Source: Bacteroidales bacterium (GTDB taxonomy: Bacteria; Bacteroidota; Bacteroidia; Bacteroidales; VadinHA17). From it: a stretch of 64,000 nucleotides of DNA. Below the pieces are notes generated by a model. That model had not been told where the DNA came from and ran no database searches. It worked only from the letters and a program-made list of their open reading frames with translations. How positions within the stretch are numbered: position 1 is the first letter of the stretch; every line of letters begins with the position of its first letter. Below are positions 1 to 8,631 of the stretch, piece by piece. The translations under genes and the position numbers were made by a program. The DNA lies in contig JADJLX010000005.1 of the NCBI GenBank assembly GCA_016709865.1, forward strand, positions 124,001 through 188,000, given 5' to 3'.

Positions 1-1010
1 TTGAAGGAATAAGTGCTGCAGTTGTTGGTGATGCAATCCGCACAGGTCAACTTGGTAAGGAAATATCAAAATACAGGGAAGGAGAAAATCAATATCCTAT
101 TATGCTTCGTTTTGAAGAGAATCAGCGCAAGGATATTGAGCAGCTTCTGAATCTTACAATAACATACCGTGATATGAACTCAGGCTTATTGAGGCAGATT
201 CCTCTGTCGGTTGTTGCAAATATAGATTACGTTAACAGCTATGGCCAGATAAACAGGCTTAACCTGAAAAGGGTTATTACAGTCTCTTCCAATGTTATTG
301 AAGGGTATAACGCAAATGAGATTAATGCCCGTTTGAGAAAGCTGATACCTCAGTTCCCGAAATCATCTGAAGTTGATATACGTATAACCGGCGAGCAGGA
401 AGATCAGAAAGAATCAATGATATTCCTTTCAAAAGCTATGATTCTGTCACTCTTCCTTATCATGTTTATTCTTATCACCCAGTTTAATTCAATGTCGAAG
501 ACCCTCATAATAATTTCAGAGGTGATCTTCAGCCTTATTGGAGTACTCCTTGGATATATGATATTCGGCATGACAATCTCAATTATTATGACTGGTATGG
601 GTATCATTGCACTGGCAGGAATAGTTGTGAGGAACGGAATACTGCTGGTGGAGTTTACAGATGTCCTGAAAGCAGATGGTATGAAAACACGAAAAGCAAT
701 CATTGAAGCCGGGAAAACACGTATTACTCCTGTGATACTCACAGCTACGGCTGCGATCCTCGGACTTATACCACTTGCAATCGGAATGAATATTAACTTC
801 GGAACTCTCTTTTCAGAATTAAACCCTCACCTGCATTTTGGCGGTGATAATGTAATGTTCTTTGGACCATTATCATGGACGATAATCTTCGGATTAAGTT
901 TCGCGACATTTTTAACACTGATTCTTATTCCGGTGATGTATTTTGTAATTTATTCAAGGAATATCAGACGGCAGCGTCGAAAATCCAATTATATTAGAGC
1001 CATTAATTAA
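1..1010 (+). CDS. RND-family efflux transporter, C-terminal part (5-prime truncated)
   Basis: The reading frame is open from base 3 with no start codon, so this is the C-terminal third of a larger inner-membrane protein cut by the window edge. The first residues (GISAAVVGDAIRTG) match the periplasmic docking and pore region of AcrB-type pumps. They are followed by several hydrophobic helices, starting near base 430 with AMILSLFLIMFILITQF, then the conserved GIIALAGIVVRNGILLVEF segment, and a final helix pair ending in LILIPVMYFVIYS before a basic tail. These are hallmarks of the proton-driven RND superfamily, probably the HAE-1 type that works with a membrane-fusion protein and an outer-membrane channel. 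The partners would lie upstream, outside the window. The substrate cannot be told. The next gene starts 25 bases downstream but is functionally unrelated. Confidence 0.9.
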   Translation, partial: EGISAAVVGDAIRTGQLGKEISKYREGENQYPIMLRFEENQRKDIEQLLNLTITYRDMNSGLLRQIPLSVVANIDYVNSYGQINRLNLKRVITVSSNVIEGYNANEINARLRKLIPQFPKSSEVDIRITGEQEDQKESMIFLSKAMILSLFLIMFILITQFNSMSKTLIIISEVIFSLIGVLLGYMIFGMTISIIMTGMGIIALAGIVVRNGILLVEFTDVLKADGMKTRKAIIEAGKTRITPVILTATAAILGLIPLAIGMNINFGTLFSELNPHLHFGGDNVMFFGPLSWTIIFGLSFATFLTLILIPVMYFVIYSRNIRRQRRKSNYIRAIN

Positions 1011-1035
1011 ATTATTAATCTTAACTGCTCTTACC

Positions 1036-2442
1036 ATGGAAAACAGTTCCCGTCGCGATTTTGTGAAGAAATCCCTGTTAACAGGTGCAGGTCTTATCAT
1101 CCTGCCTCAGATTATAAGGAACAATGCTTATGCTGCTTCACCAAATAAATTAATTCAGTTTGCACAGATCGGCTGCGGTCGTCAGGGTTCTGTCGATTAT
1201 GCCGGAACAATGAGGCACACTGATCTTTGCCGTATTGTTGCTGTATGCGACCTTGACTCCAAAAGGGTTGACATAGCAAAAAATAAAATTGAAACTTTCT
1301 ATAAGGAAAAGGGAGAAACCAATGTAAGTATCAAAACTTACCACGATTTCCAGGAGGTTCTGGCAAATCCCGATATAGATGCAGTTATTGTAAGTGTTCC
1401 TGATCACCAGCATGCACTCGTTGCTGTACAGGCTGTTCTGGCAGGTAAAGATGTTTATTGCCAGAAACCTCTCACATATGCAATATCTGAAGCAATTGCA
1501 CTTCGTACCGCTGTCAGGGCAAAGAAAAGAATTTTGCAGACAGGAAGTCAGCAGCGTTCAGAGAAGCCATGGAACACTTTTCGCATCGCCAGTGAAGCAG
1601 TCCGTAATGGCCGCATAGGAAAAGTACATACAGTTAGTATTGGTATAGGAATAGACAGAATAAAGGGAGTTAAACCTGCTCCTCAGACTCCTCCGTCAAC
1701 TTTTGATTATGAACGTTGGCTGGGCCCGGTATCTGATCAGCCTTATATGGAACTTAGATGTCACCCGCAGGATAGTATCGATGGCAGACCAGGATGGATA
1801 ACAACCGAGGATTTTGGTCTTGGTATGATAACCAACTGGGGAGCTCACCATATGGATATTGCTCAATGGGCACTCGGAATGGAACTTAGCGGTCCTCAGA
1901 CAGTTGAGGCAAAGGCGGAATTCATGAAGGATGATGTATGGACAGTTCATACAACTTATCATGCCGAGATGATGTATCCTGGAAACATTAAGGTTATCCT
2001 CGATAATAAATTCACTAACGGTATTTTATTTGAAGGAAGTGAAGGAACTGTATTCTGTGCAAGGGGTAGTGAAAGAGTTACTGCAAGCGATCCGGTTTCA
2101 ACTGTTGACAAAAAAGGTCCGCTCTGGGCCAGCAATGATAAGATCCTTTATCCGAGAGTAGGACCTGAGGGTAAAGTATGGATGCCAAGTCCTGATCATT
2201 ACCGCAACTGGCTCGAAAGTATAATCAGCAGACAGGATCCTATTGCTCCAGTAGATCAGTCATGCCGCAGTCTCGAAGCCTGCGCTGTTGCCTGGATAGG
2301 TATGAAGCTTGGCCGTAAGCTTACCTGGGATGCTAAGAAAGAGATGTTTAAAGGCGATAAGGAAGCAAATGCAATGCTTTCACGCAAAGCCCGCAAACCG
2401 GAATATGACCTGGCTTTAATTATGAAAAAAGCCAAACTATAA
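1036..2442 (+). CDS. Tat-exported Gfo/Idh/MocA family oxidoreductase
   Basis: This 468-aa protein starts with a twin-arginine signal (SRRDFVKKSLL, then a hydrophobic stretch), so it is predicted to be folded in the cytoplasm and exported to the periplasm. A Rossmann NAD(P)-binding motif (IGCGRQGS) follows at about residue 47. The family dinucleotide-site signature, usually EKP, reads QKP here (Q143-K144). The remaining C-terminal half has the alpha/beta dehydrogenase fold of the family, with GAHHMDIAQWAL near residue 276 as a likely active-site segment. Known relatives oxidise or reduce sugars and cyclitols, and some exported members act in glycoside processing. The substrate is unknown. A second family member lies at 3827, but the two are only distantly alike and are separated by a helicase gene on the other strand. 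Confidence 0.9.
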   Translation: MENSSRRDFVKKSLLTGAGLIILPQIIRNNAYAASPNKLIQFAQIGCGRQGSVDYAGTMRHTDLCRIVAVCDLDSKRVDIAKNKIETFYKEKGETNVSIKTYHDFQEVLANPDIDAVIVSVPDHQHALVAVQAVLAGKDVYCQKPLTYAISEAIALRTAVRAKKRILQTGSQQRSEKPWNTFRIASEAVRNGRIGKVHTVSIGIGIDRIKGVKPAPQTPPSTFDYERWLGPVSDQPYMELRCHPQDSIDGRPGWITTEDFGLGMITNWGAHHMDIAQWALGMELSGPQTVEAKAEFMKDDVWTVHTTYHAEMMYPGNIKVILDNKFTNGILFEGSEGTVFCARGSERVTASDPVSTVDKKGPLWASNDKILYPRVGPEGKVWMPSPDHYRNWLESIISRQDPIAPVDQSCRSLEACAVAWIGMKLGRKLTWDAKKEMFKGDKEANAMLSRKARKPEYDLALIMKKAKL

Positions 2443-2462
2443 TAACCTTTTCTCTTGCTCGG

Positions 2463-2544
2463 CGAAGTCTCCTGACTTCGTCGTAAAGTACACTGCAGTC
2501 TCCAAACTTCACTTTATCAAAAGCGAAGTCTGGAGACTTCGCTT
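2463..2544. repeat. Pair of related hairpins between convergent genes
   Basis: Two hairpins built from the same word lie in the 147-base spacer between convergent genes. The first pairs CGAAGTC at 2463-2469 with GACTTCG at 2474-2480. The second is a perfect 10-bp stem (2521-2530 with 2535-2544) and a TGGA loop. The second is followed on the plus strand by a T-rich run (about 2551-2558), so it could end transcription of the oxidoreductase. The shared word suggests two copies of one small dispersed palindrome rather than two independent terminators. Confidence 0.6.
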
Positions 2545-2589
2545 AGCAAAAGTTTTTTCTTGACCGCACGACCGCAAGACTGCACGACC

Positions 2590-3708
2590 TTATCTTTGTA
2601 TCTCCTTAATCGTAATCCCCAGCTCTTTTTCTATCTTCCTTAGCCCCTCATGCTCCCTTTGTGTGATCATAGTTAAAGAAAATCCCTTATTCCCTGCCCT
2701 TCCCGTTCTTCCGCTTCGGTGAGTATAATATTCTGTTTTTTCGGGCAGCTGGTAATGAACCACAAAAGCAAGTTCTTTTACATCAATACCTCTTGCTGCA
2801 AGGTCGGTGGCTATAAGGATCTGTAATTTGCCGTTTTTAAACGCTCTCATAACCTTATCGCGGTCTTTCTGGTACATGTCTCCCTCCAGGGCATCAACAT
2901 TCACCTTCTTGGCCTGGAGCCTCTTTGTTACGGTCTGCGCTTCAACCTTTGTCCTGCAGAATACCAATCCTCTTCCAGCACCCTGCGATTTAAGGAACTG
3001 AAAAAGTACTTCAGGCTTGTCCAGACGGGAACAGATCAGAAATTTGTGCTCGATATCCCTGTTTACAATATTGTTCTTGTTTACTTCAACCCGCATAGCC
3101 TGCGGCGACATGTAGCTTGAAATGATTTTCTTGATTTCATCGGGCATTGTTGCTGAGAACAGCCATGTATGTCTCTTACCTGCAGTAGATTTCAGAATTG
3201 TATCAAGCTCTTTCTTGAATCCCATGCTAAGCATCTCATCAGCTTCGTCGAGAACGACTGTCCTGATAAATGAGAGATCAATCGCTTTTCGTTCAAGCAG
3301 ATCAACAAGACGGCCTGGTGTGGCTACTACAATATGTGTCGGACGTCTGAGTGAGCGAACCTGTTCGTCAATGTTTGCTCCTCCGTAGACAGACTCTATA
3401 AAGATCTTCTTTGGAATATGTTTTGTGAACTTAAAAAGCTGTTTGGCAATCTGTTGTCCGAGTTCGCGTGTGGGTGACAGAATGAGAGCCTGCACATTTG
3501 GTTTGTCGGGATTAATTGCCTGCAGAATCGGAAGCCCGAAAGCTGCAGTTTTTCCTGTCCCGGTCTGTGCCTGACCAATAAAATCAGTTCCGTTTTCAAT
3601 AAGAAATGGAATGGCTTTTTCCTGTATTTCAGTAGGTGTGATAATGTTGATTTCCTCTAATGCCTTGATGAAATTGCGGGAAATGCCTAAATCAGAGAAC
3701 GTTTTCAA
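2590..3708 (-). CDS. DEAD-box ATP-dependent RNA helicase
   Basis: All superfamily 2 DEAD-box motifs are present in order: Q motif (PTEIQEKAIP), motif I (AQTGTGKT), Ia (PTRELGQQ), Ib (TPGR), II (DEAD), III (SAT), and in the second RecA-like domain VFCRTK, ATDLAARGID and HRSGRTGRAG. The protein stops soon after, without the long basic tail of RhlE or CsdA types. It would unwind short RNA duplexes in ribosome assembly or RNA turnover. An ATG exists at 3801, but a minus-strand promoter element lies at 3737-3730, downstream of that ATG. The 31 extra residues look non-coding and would leave only 25 bases to the divergent gene. I therefore prefer the TTG at 3708, giving about 372 aa starting just before KTFSDLGIS. 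Confidence 0.93.
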   Translation of the reverse strand: MKTFSDLGISRNFIKALEEINIITPTEIQEKAIPFLIENGTDFIGQAQTGTGKTAAFGLPILQAINPDKPNVQALILSPTRELGQQIAKQLFKFTKHIPKKIFIESVYGGANIDEQVRSLRRPTHIVVATPGRLVDLLERKAIDLSFIRTVVLDEADEMLSMGFKKELDTILKSTAGKRHTWLFSATMPDEIKKIISSYMSPQAMRVEVNKNNIVNRDIEHKFLICSRLDKPEVLFQFLKSQGAGRGLVFCRTKVEAQTVTKRLQAKKVNVDALEGDMYQKDRDKVMRAFKNGKLQILIATDLAARGIDVKELAFVVHYQLPEKTEYYTHRSGRTGRAGNKGFSLTMITQREHEGLRKIEKELGITIKEIQR

Positions 3709-3729
3709 ATTATAATTATTAATGCGGTG

Positions 3730-3737
3730 CAAAGATA
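3730..3737 (-). promoter_or_regulatory. Putative -7 promoter element of the helicase gene
   Basis: Read on the minus strand this is TATCTTTG, which matches the Bacteroidota sigma-ABfr -7 consensus TAnnTTTG. A T-run ending in TTG lies 15 bases upstream as a weak -33 element with short spacing. Transcription would start near 3726, inside the longer possible reading frame. This argues for the TTG start at 3708. Confidence 0.55.
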
Positions 3738-3826
3738 GTCTAAAAAGCGGGGCAAAAAAATTGCCGTTTTTAATAGTCCGGTGAATATATTTTTCCGACA
3801 TTTGATAATATTAAAACAACTTAACC

Positions 3827-5185
3827 ATGAGTAATAAACCTTCGAAAGTAATTACCCGCAGAGGATTTATCGGAACTTCTGCAGCTGCTATGGCCGGACT
3901 GACAATTGTCCCGCGCCATGCCGTTTCCGGTTTAGGTCATAAAGCCCCCAGTGATAAGTTAAATGTTGCCGGTGTTGGTATCGGAGGGAGAGGAAGGGGC
4001 GTTATTGAGGTGGTTGCCAAAACTGAAAATATTGTTTCTCTGTGCGATGTCGACTGGAGCAATAATGTAAATAAGGTATTTCAGCTGTATCCTTCAGCTC
4101 GCAAGCATAAGGACTTCAGACTGATGCTCGATGCTGACAAGGATATTGATGCTGTAATCATAGCCACTCCTGATCATACTCATGCTGTTATCAGTCTTGA
4201 GGCGATGCGGCGTGGCAAGCATGTTTATACAGAAAAGCCTCTTACCCATACTGTTAAGGAAGCAAGGATGCTGACTGAAGCTGCAAAACAGTACAAAGTC
4301 GCAACCCAGATGGGTAACGGCGGTCAGGCTGCCGATGGTCCACGCCGTCTGCGCGAAATGATCTGGGATGGCGCAATCGGACCGGTGCGTGAAGTGCATG
4401 TCTGGACCGACAGGCCAAACAGGGGACTATCAGATACTTACTGGCCACAGGGCGTTAAAAGACCTGCAGATACTCCTCCGGTACCTGAAACCCTCGACTG
4501 GGATCTGTTTATCGGTCCTGCTCCAATGAGACCCTATCATCCTTCATATCACCCGTTTAACTGGCGTGGCTGGTGGGACTTTGGTACCGGGGCTCTTGGC
4601 GATATTGGCTGCCACTCACTTGATCCTGTTTTCAGAGCATTGAAACTTAAATATCCTGTAAGCTTCCAGGGAGTATCAACGCTGGTTAATGAGGAGACCT
4701 ATCCACTTGGCTCAATGGTTCGGTATGAATTTGCTGCACGTGAAAATATGCCTGCTCTAACTCTTACATGGTATGATGGTGGTCTCAGGCCGCCTCTTAT
4801 TGCTGAGCTTGAACCGGATATGAAGATGGGTCCGGGAGGAACACTGTTTGTCGGAGATAAAGGCAAAGTACTTGATGATAAGATCGTTCCGAAAGCTTTG
4901 CGGGAATCATATAAAAGACCTGATCCGTATATTCCTTCTTCACCCGGACATGAGATGGAATGGATCCTGGCATGCAAGGGCGGGGCACCGGCAGGTTCTA
5001 ATTTCGAATGGGCGGGACCGCTGACAGAAACAGTCCTGCTTGGTAATATCCCTCTAAGGAAGGAGCTGAGAGAGAAACTGAGCGGACAGGTATTAACTTT
5101 CGATCCTGAGAAACTCACAATTCCTAATCTGCCGGAAGCAAATAAATTCCTGCATAAAGAGTACCGGAAAGGCTGGAGTCTTTGA
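3827..5185 (+). CDS. Tat-exported Gfo/Idh/MocA family oxidoreductase
   Basis: The 452-aa product has a twin-arginine leader (TRRGFIGTSAAAMAGL), then a Rossmann motif (VAGVGIGGRGRG) near residue 48. The canonical family signature EKP is at E136-K137. The C-terminal domain contains WRGWWDFGTGALGDIGCH, typical of the Bacteroidota and Planctomycetota Gfo/Idh/MocA group, where the Asp and His lie at the active site. It is predicted to be a periplasmic NAD(P)-dependent sugar or cyclitol oxidoreductase, and the exact substrate cannot be read from sequence. A terminator-like hairpin follows at 5223. It is divergent from the helicase gene and looks monocistronic. Confidence 0.9.
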   Translation: MSNKPSKVITRRGFIGTSAAAMAGLTIVPRHAVSGLGHKAPSDKLNVAGVGIGGRGRGVIEVVAKTENIVSLCDVDWSNNVNKVFQLYPSARKHKDFRLMLDADKDIDAVIIATPDHTHAVISLEAMRRGKHVYTEKPLTHTVKEARMLTEAAKQYKVATQMGNGGQAADGPRRLREMIWDGAIGPVREVHVWTDRPNRGLSDTYWPQGVKRPADTPPVPETLDWDLFIGPAPMRPYHPSYHPFNWRGWWDFGTGALGDIGCHSLDPVFRALKLKYPVSFQGVSTLVNEETYPLGSMVRYEFAARENMPALTLTWYDGGLRPPLIAELEPDMKMGPGGTLFVGDKGKVLDDKIVPKALRESYKRPDPYIPSSPGHEMEWILACKGGAPAGSNFEWAGPLTETVLLGNIPLRKELREKLSGQVLTFDPEKLTIPNLPEANKFLHKEYRKGWSL

Positions 5186-5222
5186 AAGCTGTAACTGTAA
5201 AAGAAATCAAGGAAGAATTAAA

Positions 5223-5263
5223 CCTCCGCACCCCGAAAGAGGTGCGGGAGTTGTGTTTTTTTA
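5223..5263 (+). terminator. Rho-independent terminator
   Basis: CCGCACC at 5226-5232 pairs with GGTGCGG at 5241-5247 around an 8-base loop, and a T-rich tract follows at 5251-5262. It lies 40 bases after the stop codon of the oxidoreductase gene. Confidence 0.75.
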
Positions 5264-5368
5264 TAAAACCCTCCATGAAGATCTTCAGATTGATTACGAA
5301 AAAGAACTTGTGGATCTGACAAAATGATTTTCTTTGTTACAACAATTTAGTAAAATAAAAAAGTTTTT

Positions 5369-7195
5369 ATGAGAAGAATAATATTCTTGTTATCTGTATT
5401 GGTAATTACACAGTTGTTCAATCAATTGGACCTTATTGGTCAGGCCAAAACAATTGTTCCTGTAATTATCAATGGTGAAGCACAAAAAATACCCGAATTT
5501 GAAAATGCCGCAGATTGGATCAAACATGACCTTTGGGTGGAAACCGAATTTGACTCCGACGGCGATGGTAAACCGGACAGAATGCATGTGGATGTCACAC
5601 GTCCTAAACAGACAGATAGTGAGGGAATTAAGCTTCCTGTTATATATGAATCAAGTCCTTACTTTGCCGGAACTGCAGGTAACGATAAGGAACTATTCTG
5701 GAATGTGCAGCAGGAATTGAATACTCAGCAATCGGGACATATTCACCCTCCTCAGATACAAATAAGGGGAAAACGTCCTGTAATTTCTACATCGCAGCTT
5801 AAATGGATCCCTTATGGATTTATAGTGGTTCATTCCTCTGCTCCCGGAACAGGATTATCGCAGGGGTGTCCGACAATCGGAACGGATATTGAACGTCTGG
5901 CGCCTAAGGCAGTTATCGACTGGCTGAATGGCCGCGCAAAAGGTTATTCCACTGCCGATAGCACTGAAGAGGTTAAGGCTTACTGGACAACCGGTAAAGT
6001 CGGGATGACAGGTACTTCTTATAACGGCACAATTCCGTTTGCAGCTGCAACTACCGGAGTTGAAGGTCTTGAGGCGATTATTCCGGTTTCTCCGAATAAT
6101 TCATACTATCATTATTACAGATCCAATGGTCTGGTACGCAGTCCTGGAGGATACCTCGGGGAGGATGTTGATGTTCTCTATGATTTTGTCCACTCCAATC
6201 CGGATAATTGTGCTTACTGCGACAGTGTTGTAAGAGATGGTGAAATGGCAAATGGACAGGATCGTGTAAAAGGCGATTACAACGACTTTTGGGAAAAGCG
6301 CGATCTGATGAACGATATAGGGGCATTTAAAGCAGCCATACTTATGGCTCATGGATTCAACGACTGGAATGTTATGCCGAGCCACAGTACACGTTTTATT
6401 AAAGTTCTGGAGGAGAAGGGAGTACCTGTTCAGGTGTACCTGCACCAGGGAGGACATGGTGGCGAACCACCTTTTACAATGATGAACAGATGGTTTACCC
6501 GCTACCTGTTCGGCGTGGAAAACGGCGTGGAAAATGATCCCAAAGCATTCATTGTCAGGGAGAATGACAACAGGTTAAAACCAACACCTTATGCAGCTTA
6601 TCCGAATCCTGATGCTTCTCCGGTTGAGTTTTATCTTTCATCCGGAGCCCCTGGTTATGGTAAACTCGGATTGAAAAAGACAAAGAAGCAGGGTAAGGAG
6701 ACTCTTGTTGATGATTTCTCCAAAAGCGGAAGCGATCTGGCACAATCAAAGAATTCAGAGAACAGACTTCTGTTTCTTACTCCGGTATTGAAGGAGCCAC
6801 TTCATATCTCAGGTACAACCACAATAAAAATCAGGGCTTCAAGCGATAAGCCGGCCGTCAACCTCTCAGTCTGGATGGTACAGCTTCCATGGAATGGTGA
6901 GAAGAATGCAAAGATCACTGATAATATTATTACCAGGGGATGGGCAGATCTTCAGAATCACAAATCATTGACTGAGAGTGAACCGCTGGTTCCGGGTAAG
7001 TTTTATGACATGACCTTCGAACTCGAGCCCGACGACCAGATAATACCGGCAGGGAAACAGATTGTTTTAATGATCTTCTCCAGTGACAAGGAATTTACAC
7101 TTCATCCGCAACCGGGCACAAAACTTACTGTCGATATTGATAAAACTTCAATTACAATACCTGTAGTTGGTGGAGCCTCAAAGATATTATTTTGA
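5369..7195 (+). CDS. Secreted X-Pro dipeptidyl-peptidase / CocE-type hydrolase (family S15)
   Basis: The 608-aa protein begins with an export signal (about residues 1-26, ending near GQA). An alpha/beta-hydrolase domain follows, with the S15 nucleophile motif GTSYNG (Ser217). A GFNDWNV segment supplies the likely catalytic Asp332, and QGGHGG supplies His363. The C-terminal 200 residues form the jelly-roll domain of the Xaa-Pro dipeptidyl-peptidase family (STTTIK-like strands from about residue 480). It would cleave X-Pro dipeptides from peptides or hydrolyse esters in the periplasm or outside the cell. The length suits the family. Family S15 and CocE esterases share this architecture, so the peptide specificity is an inference. 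It stands alone between a terminator and an inverted-repeat region. Confidence 0.9.
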   Translation: MRRIIFLLSVLVITQLFNQLDLIGQAKTIVPVIINGEAQKIPEFENAADWIKHDLWVETEFDSDGDGKPDRMHVDVTRPKQTDSEGIKLPVIYESSPYFAGTAGNDKELFWNVQQELNTQQSGHIHPPQIQIRGKRPVISTSQLKWIPYGFIVVHSSAPGTGLSQGCPTIGTDIERLAPKAVIDWLNGRAKGYSTADSTEEVKAYWTTGKVGMTGTSYNGTIPFAAATTGVEGLEAIIPVSPNNSYYHYYRSNGLVRSPGGYLGEDVDVLYDFVHSNPDNCAYCDSVVRDGEMANGQDRVKGDYNDFWEKRDLMNDIGAFKAAILMAHGFNDWNVMPSHSTRFIKVLEEKGVPVQVYLHQGGHGGEPPFTMMNRWFTRYLFGVENGVENDPKAFIVRENDNRLKPTPYAAYPNPDASPVEFYLSSGAPGYGKLGLKKTKKQGKETLVDDFSKSGSDLAQSKNSENRLLFLTPVLKEPLHISGTTTIKIRASSDKPAVNLSVWMVQLPWNGEKNAKITDNIITRGWADLQNHKSLTESEPLVPGKFYDMTFELEPDDQIIPAGKQIVLMIFSSDKEFTLHPQPGTKLTVDIDKTSITIPVVGGASKILF

Positions 7196-7254
7196 GGGGG
7201 AGAGGGCAGAGCAGTCAACTTTAGCTTTGGTGTTGAATGAGAATCAGAATATAA

Positions 7255-7529
7255 AAGTTTCCCCTCCTTTTGAAGGAGGGGTGGTCGGGATGATTGATTA
7301 TCTTATATATACAGTATTTTATTTCCCGACCGGGGTGGTTGATTCTCTGATTTCTTCTTACTTTTTTAGTACGAAAAACCAACACATCCTTAACATGAAA
7401 ATTATAAAATCCTTTAGATCACTTAGGAACAAGTTCACTTCTGAAATCAACCACCCCGGCCGGTATCAGCATTTATATCGTAATTAAAAAGTGGTCCGGC
7501 CACCCCTCCTTCAAAAGGAGGGGAAACTT
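7255..7529. repeat. Nested inverted-repeat element in a 347-base spacer
   Basis: The spacer between 7196 and 7542 has no convincing gene. Its outer arms at about 7255-7288 and 7496-7529 are inverted copies of one another with only two or so mismatches. Each arm is itself a hairpin (CCCCTCCTT, loop TTG, AAGGAGGGG). An inner pair at 7326-7344 and 7445-7463 is also inverted, with one mismatch. The whole could fold into one long cruciform or a transcribed stem. It resembles a miniature inverted-repeat or REP-type element. No target-site duplication was identified. It sits between convergent genes and may also end transcription from both sides. Confidence 0.7.
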
Positions 7530-7542
7530 CTACGACACATAT

Positions 7543-8559
7543 TCAATACTTCCCCTGGTTAGGCATAAGCAAAACTTTCCCCGCAGACATATTCTTCAGG
7601 TATGTGTCGACAGCCTCTTGCGCTCTTATGAGCGGAAATCTGCCCTGTATTTTGATTGTCAGATCGCCGCTCATCAGACTTCCTACTTTACGGAGGTTCT
7701 TCATATTCTTAATCATTCCATTTTCACCAGCCCGTCTTCCAAGAAAGAATCCGGATACTGTTATGTTATTGTCTATCAGGCTTCTTGGATTAACATTTAT
7801 ATGTTCTGCACCTGTAAGGTTCCCATAAATATATACTGCACTCTTTGGCGGAAGCACTTTTATCATTTCCGGCAGTTCTTTTCCGCAGACTGAATCAAAC
7901 ATAAGAGTGGCATGAAGCTCATTCGACAGATTTCCAAGGGTTTCAATGAATGATGGATCTGAAGTATTTAAGACATATTTTGAGCCCTTCTTTATAAGTG
8001 TCGCAACGTGTTCACTGTTTCTAACCAGATTAATAACAGGTATTCCTTTCTTAGCTGCAAGCAGCTCCACCATCCGTCCAAGCGCACTGGCCGCAGCATT
8101 GTTTATAATAGCCCTGTGCTTTCCGGCTTCAGCAATCTCCATAAAGGCAATTGCAGTAAGCGGATTGACAAGTGTCATCGATCCCTGTTCGAAGCTTACT
8201 TTATTTTTCAACGGAAAACACATTGCTGCAGAGGTTAACATATATTCAGCCCAGGTTCCTCTGATACCATGATGAGTACAGGCAACTCTTTTCCCAAACC
8301 ATAACCGTGGCAACAGACCTTTACCTGCAGCTACAACCGTACCGCTTCCTTCGAGTCCCGGAATAAATATATCGAGATCAGTATCCATATTTCTGACCCT
8401 TGCAAGATCAGAAGGATTGATCGGGGCCGCAGCTATCTTTACAAGGACTTCACCCGGTCCGGGTTTTGGAATCTCAACTTCCCTGACAACCAAGGGACCT
8501 CCCTGTTTCTCAGTAAAAACAGCTATCATTTTCTCCGGATACTCTCTCTTATCTGACAT
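7543..8559 (-). CDS. Medium-chain (MDR) alcohol dehydrogenase / quinone-reductase-like protein
   Basis: The 338-aa sequence shows the MDR layout: an N-terminal GroES-like domain (PGPGEVLVKIAAAPINPSD near residue 30 and GLEGSGTVVAAG near residue 69), then a Rossmann domain in which AAASALGRMVELLAAKKG fills the cofactor-binding position. The structural and catalytic zinc Cys clusters of classical alcohol dehydrogenases are not evident, so it fits the zinc-independent quinone oxidoreductase or enoyl-reductase branch. It would use NAD(P)H on a small carbonyl or quinone in the cytoplasm. The C-terminal part GKVLLMPN is typical of the family. It is followed on the same strand by nothing related; the upstream neighbour at 8632 is an exported haloperoxidase-like protein. 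Confidence 0.85.
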   Translation of the reverse strand: MSDKREYPEKMIAVFTEKQGGPLVVREVEIPKPGPGEVLVKIAAAPINPSDLARVRNMDTDLDIFIPGLEGSGTVVAAGKGLLPRLWFGKRVACTHHGIRGTWAEYMLTSAAMCFPLKNKVSFEQGSMTLVNPLTAIAFMEIAEAGKHRAIINNAAASALGRMVELLAAKKGIPVINLVRNSEHVATLIKKGSKYVLNTSDPSFIETLGNLSNELHATLMFDSVCGKELPEMIKVLPPKSAVYIYGNLTGAEHINVNPRSLIDNNITVSGFFLGRRAGENGMIKNMKNLRKVGSLMSGDLTIKIQGRFPLIRAQEAVDTYLKNMSAGKVLLMPNQGKY

Positions 8560-8631
8560 CTTTTTCAGTTTCTTTAAAAATAGTTCATTTTGTAAAATAT
8601 CCGTGCACCCTGAGGATAAAGATCTGATATT

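Noticed and set aside
5270..5326. A short coding-like scrap (HEDLQIDYEKELVDLTK) after the terminator
   Set aside because: It is only about 18 codons, follows a terminator, and has no start context; a decayed gene end is possible but not supportable.
7167..7487. A 106-codon frame across the inverted-repeat spacer
   Set aside because: It overlaps the peptidase gene end and its codons come from the repeat arms; no protein-like pattern is seen.
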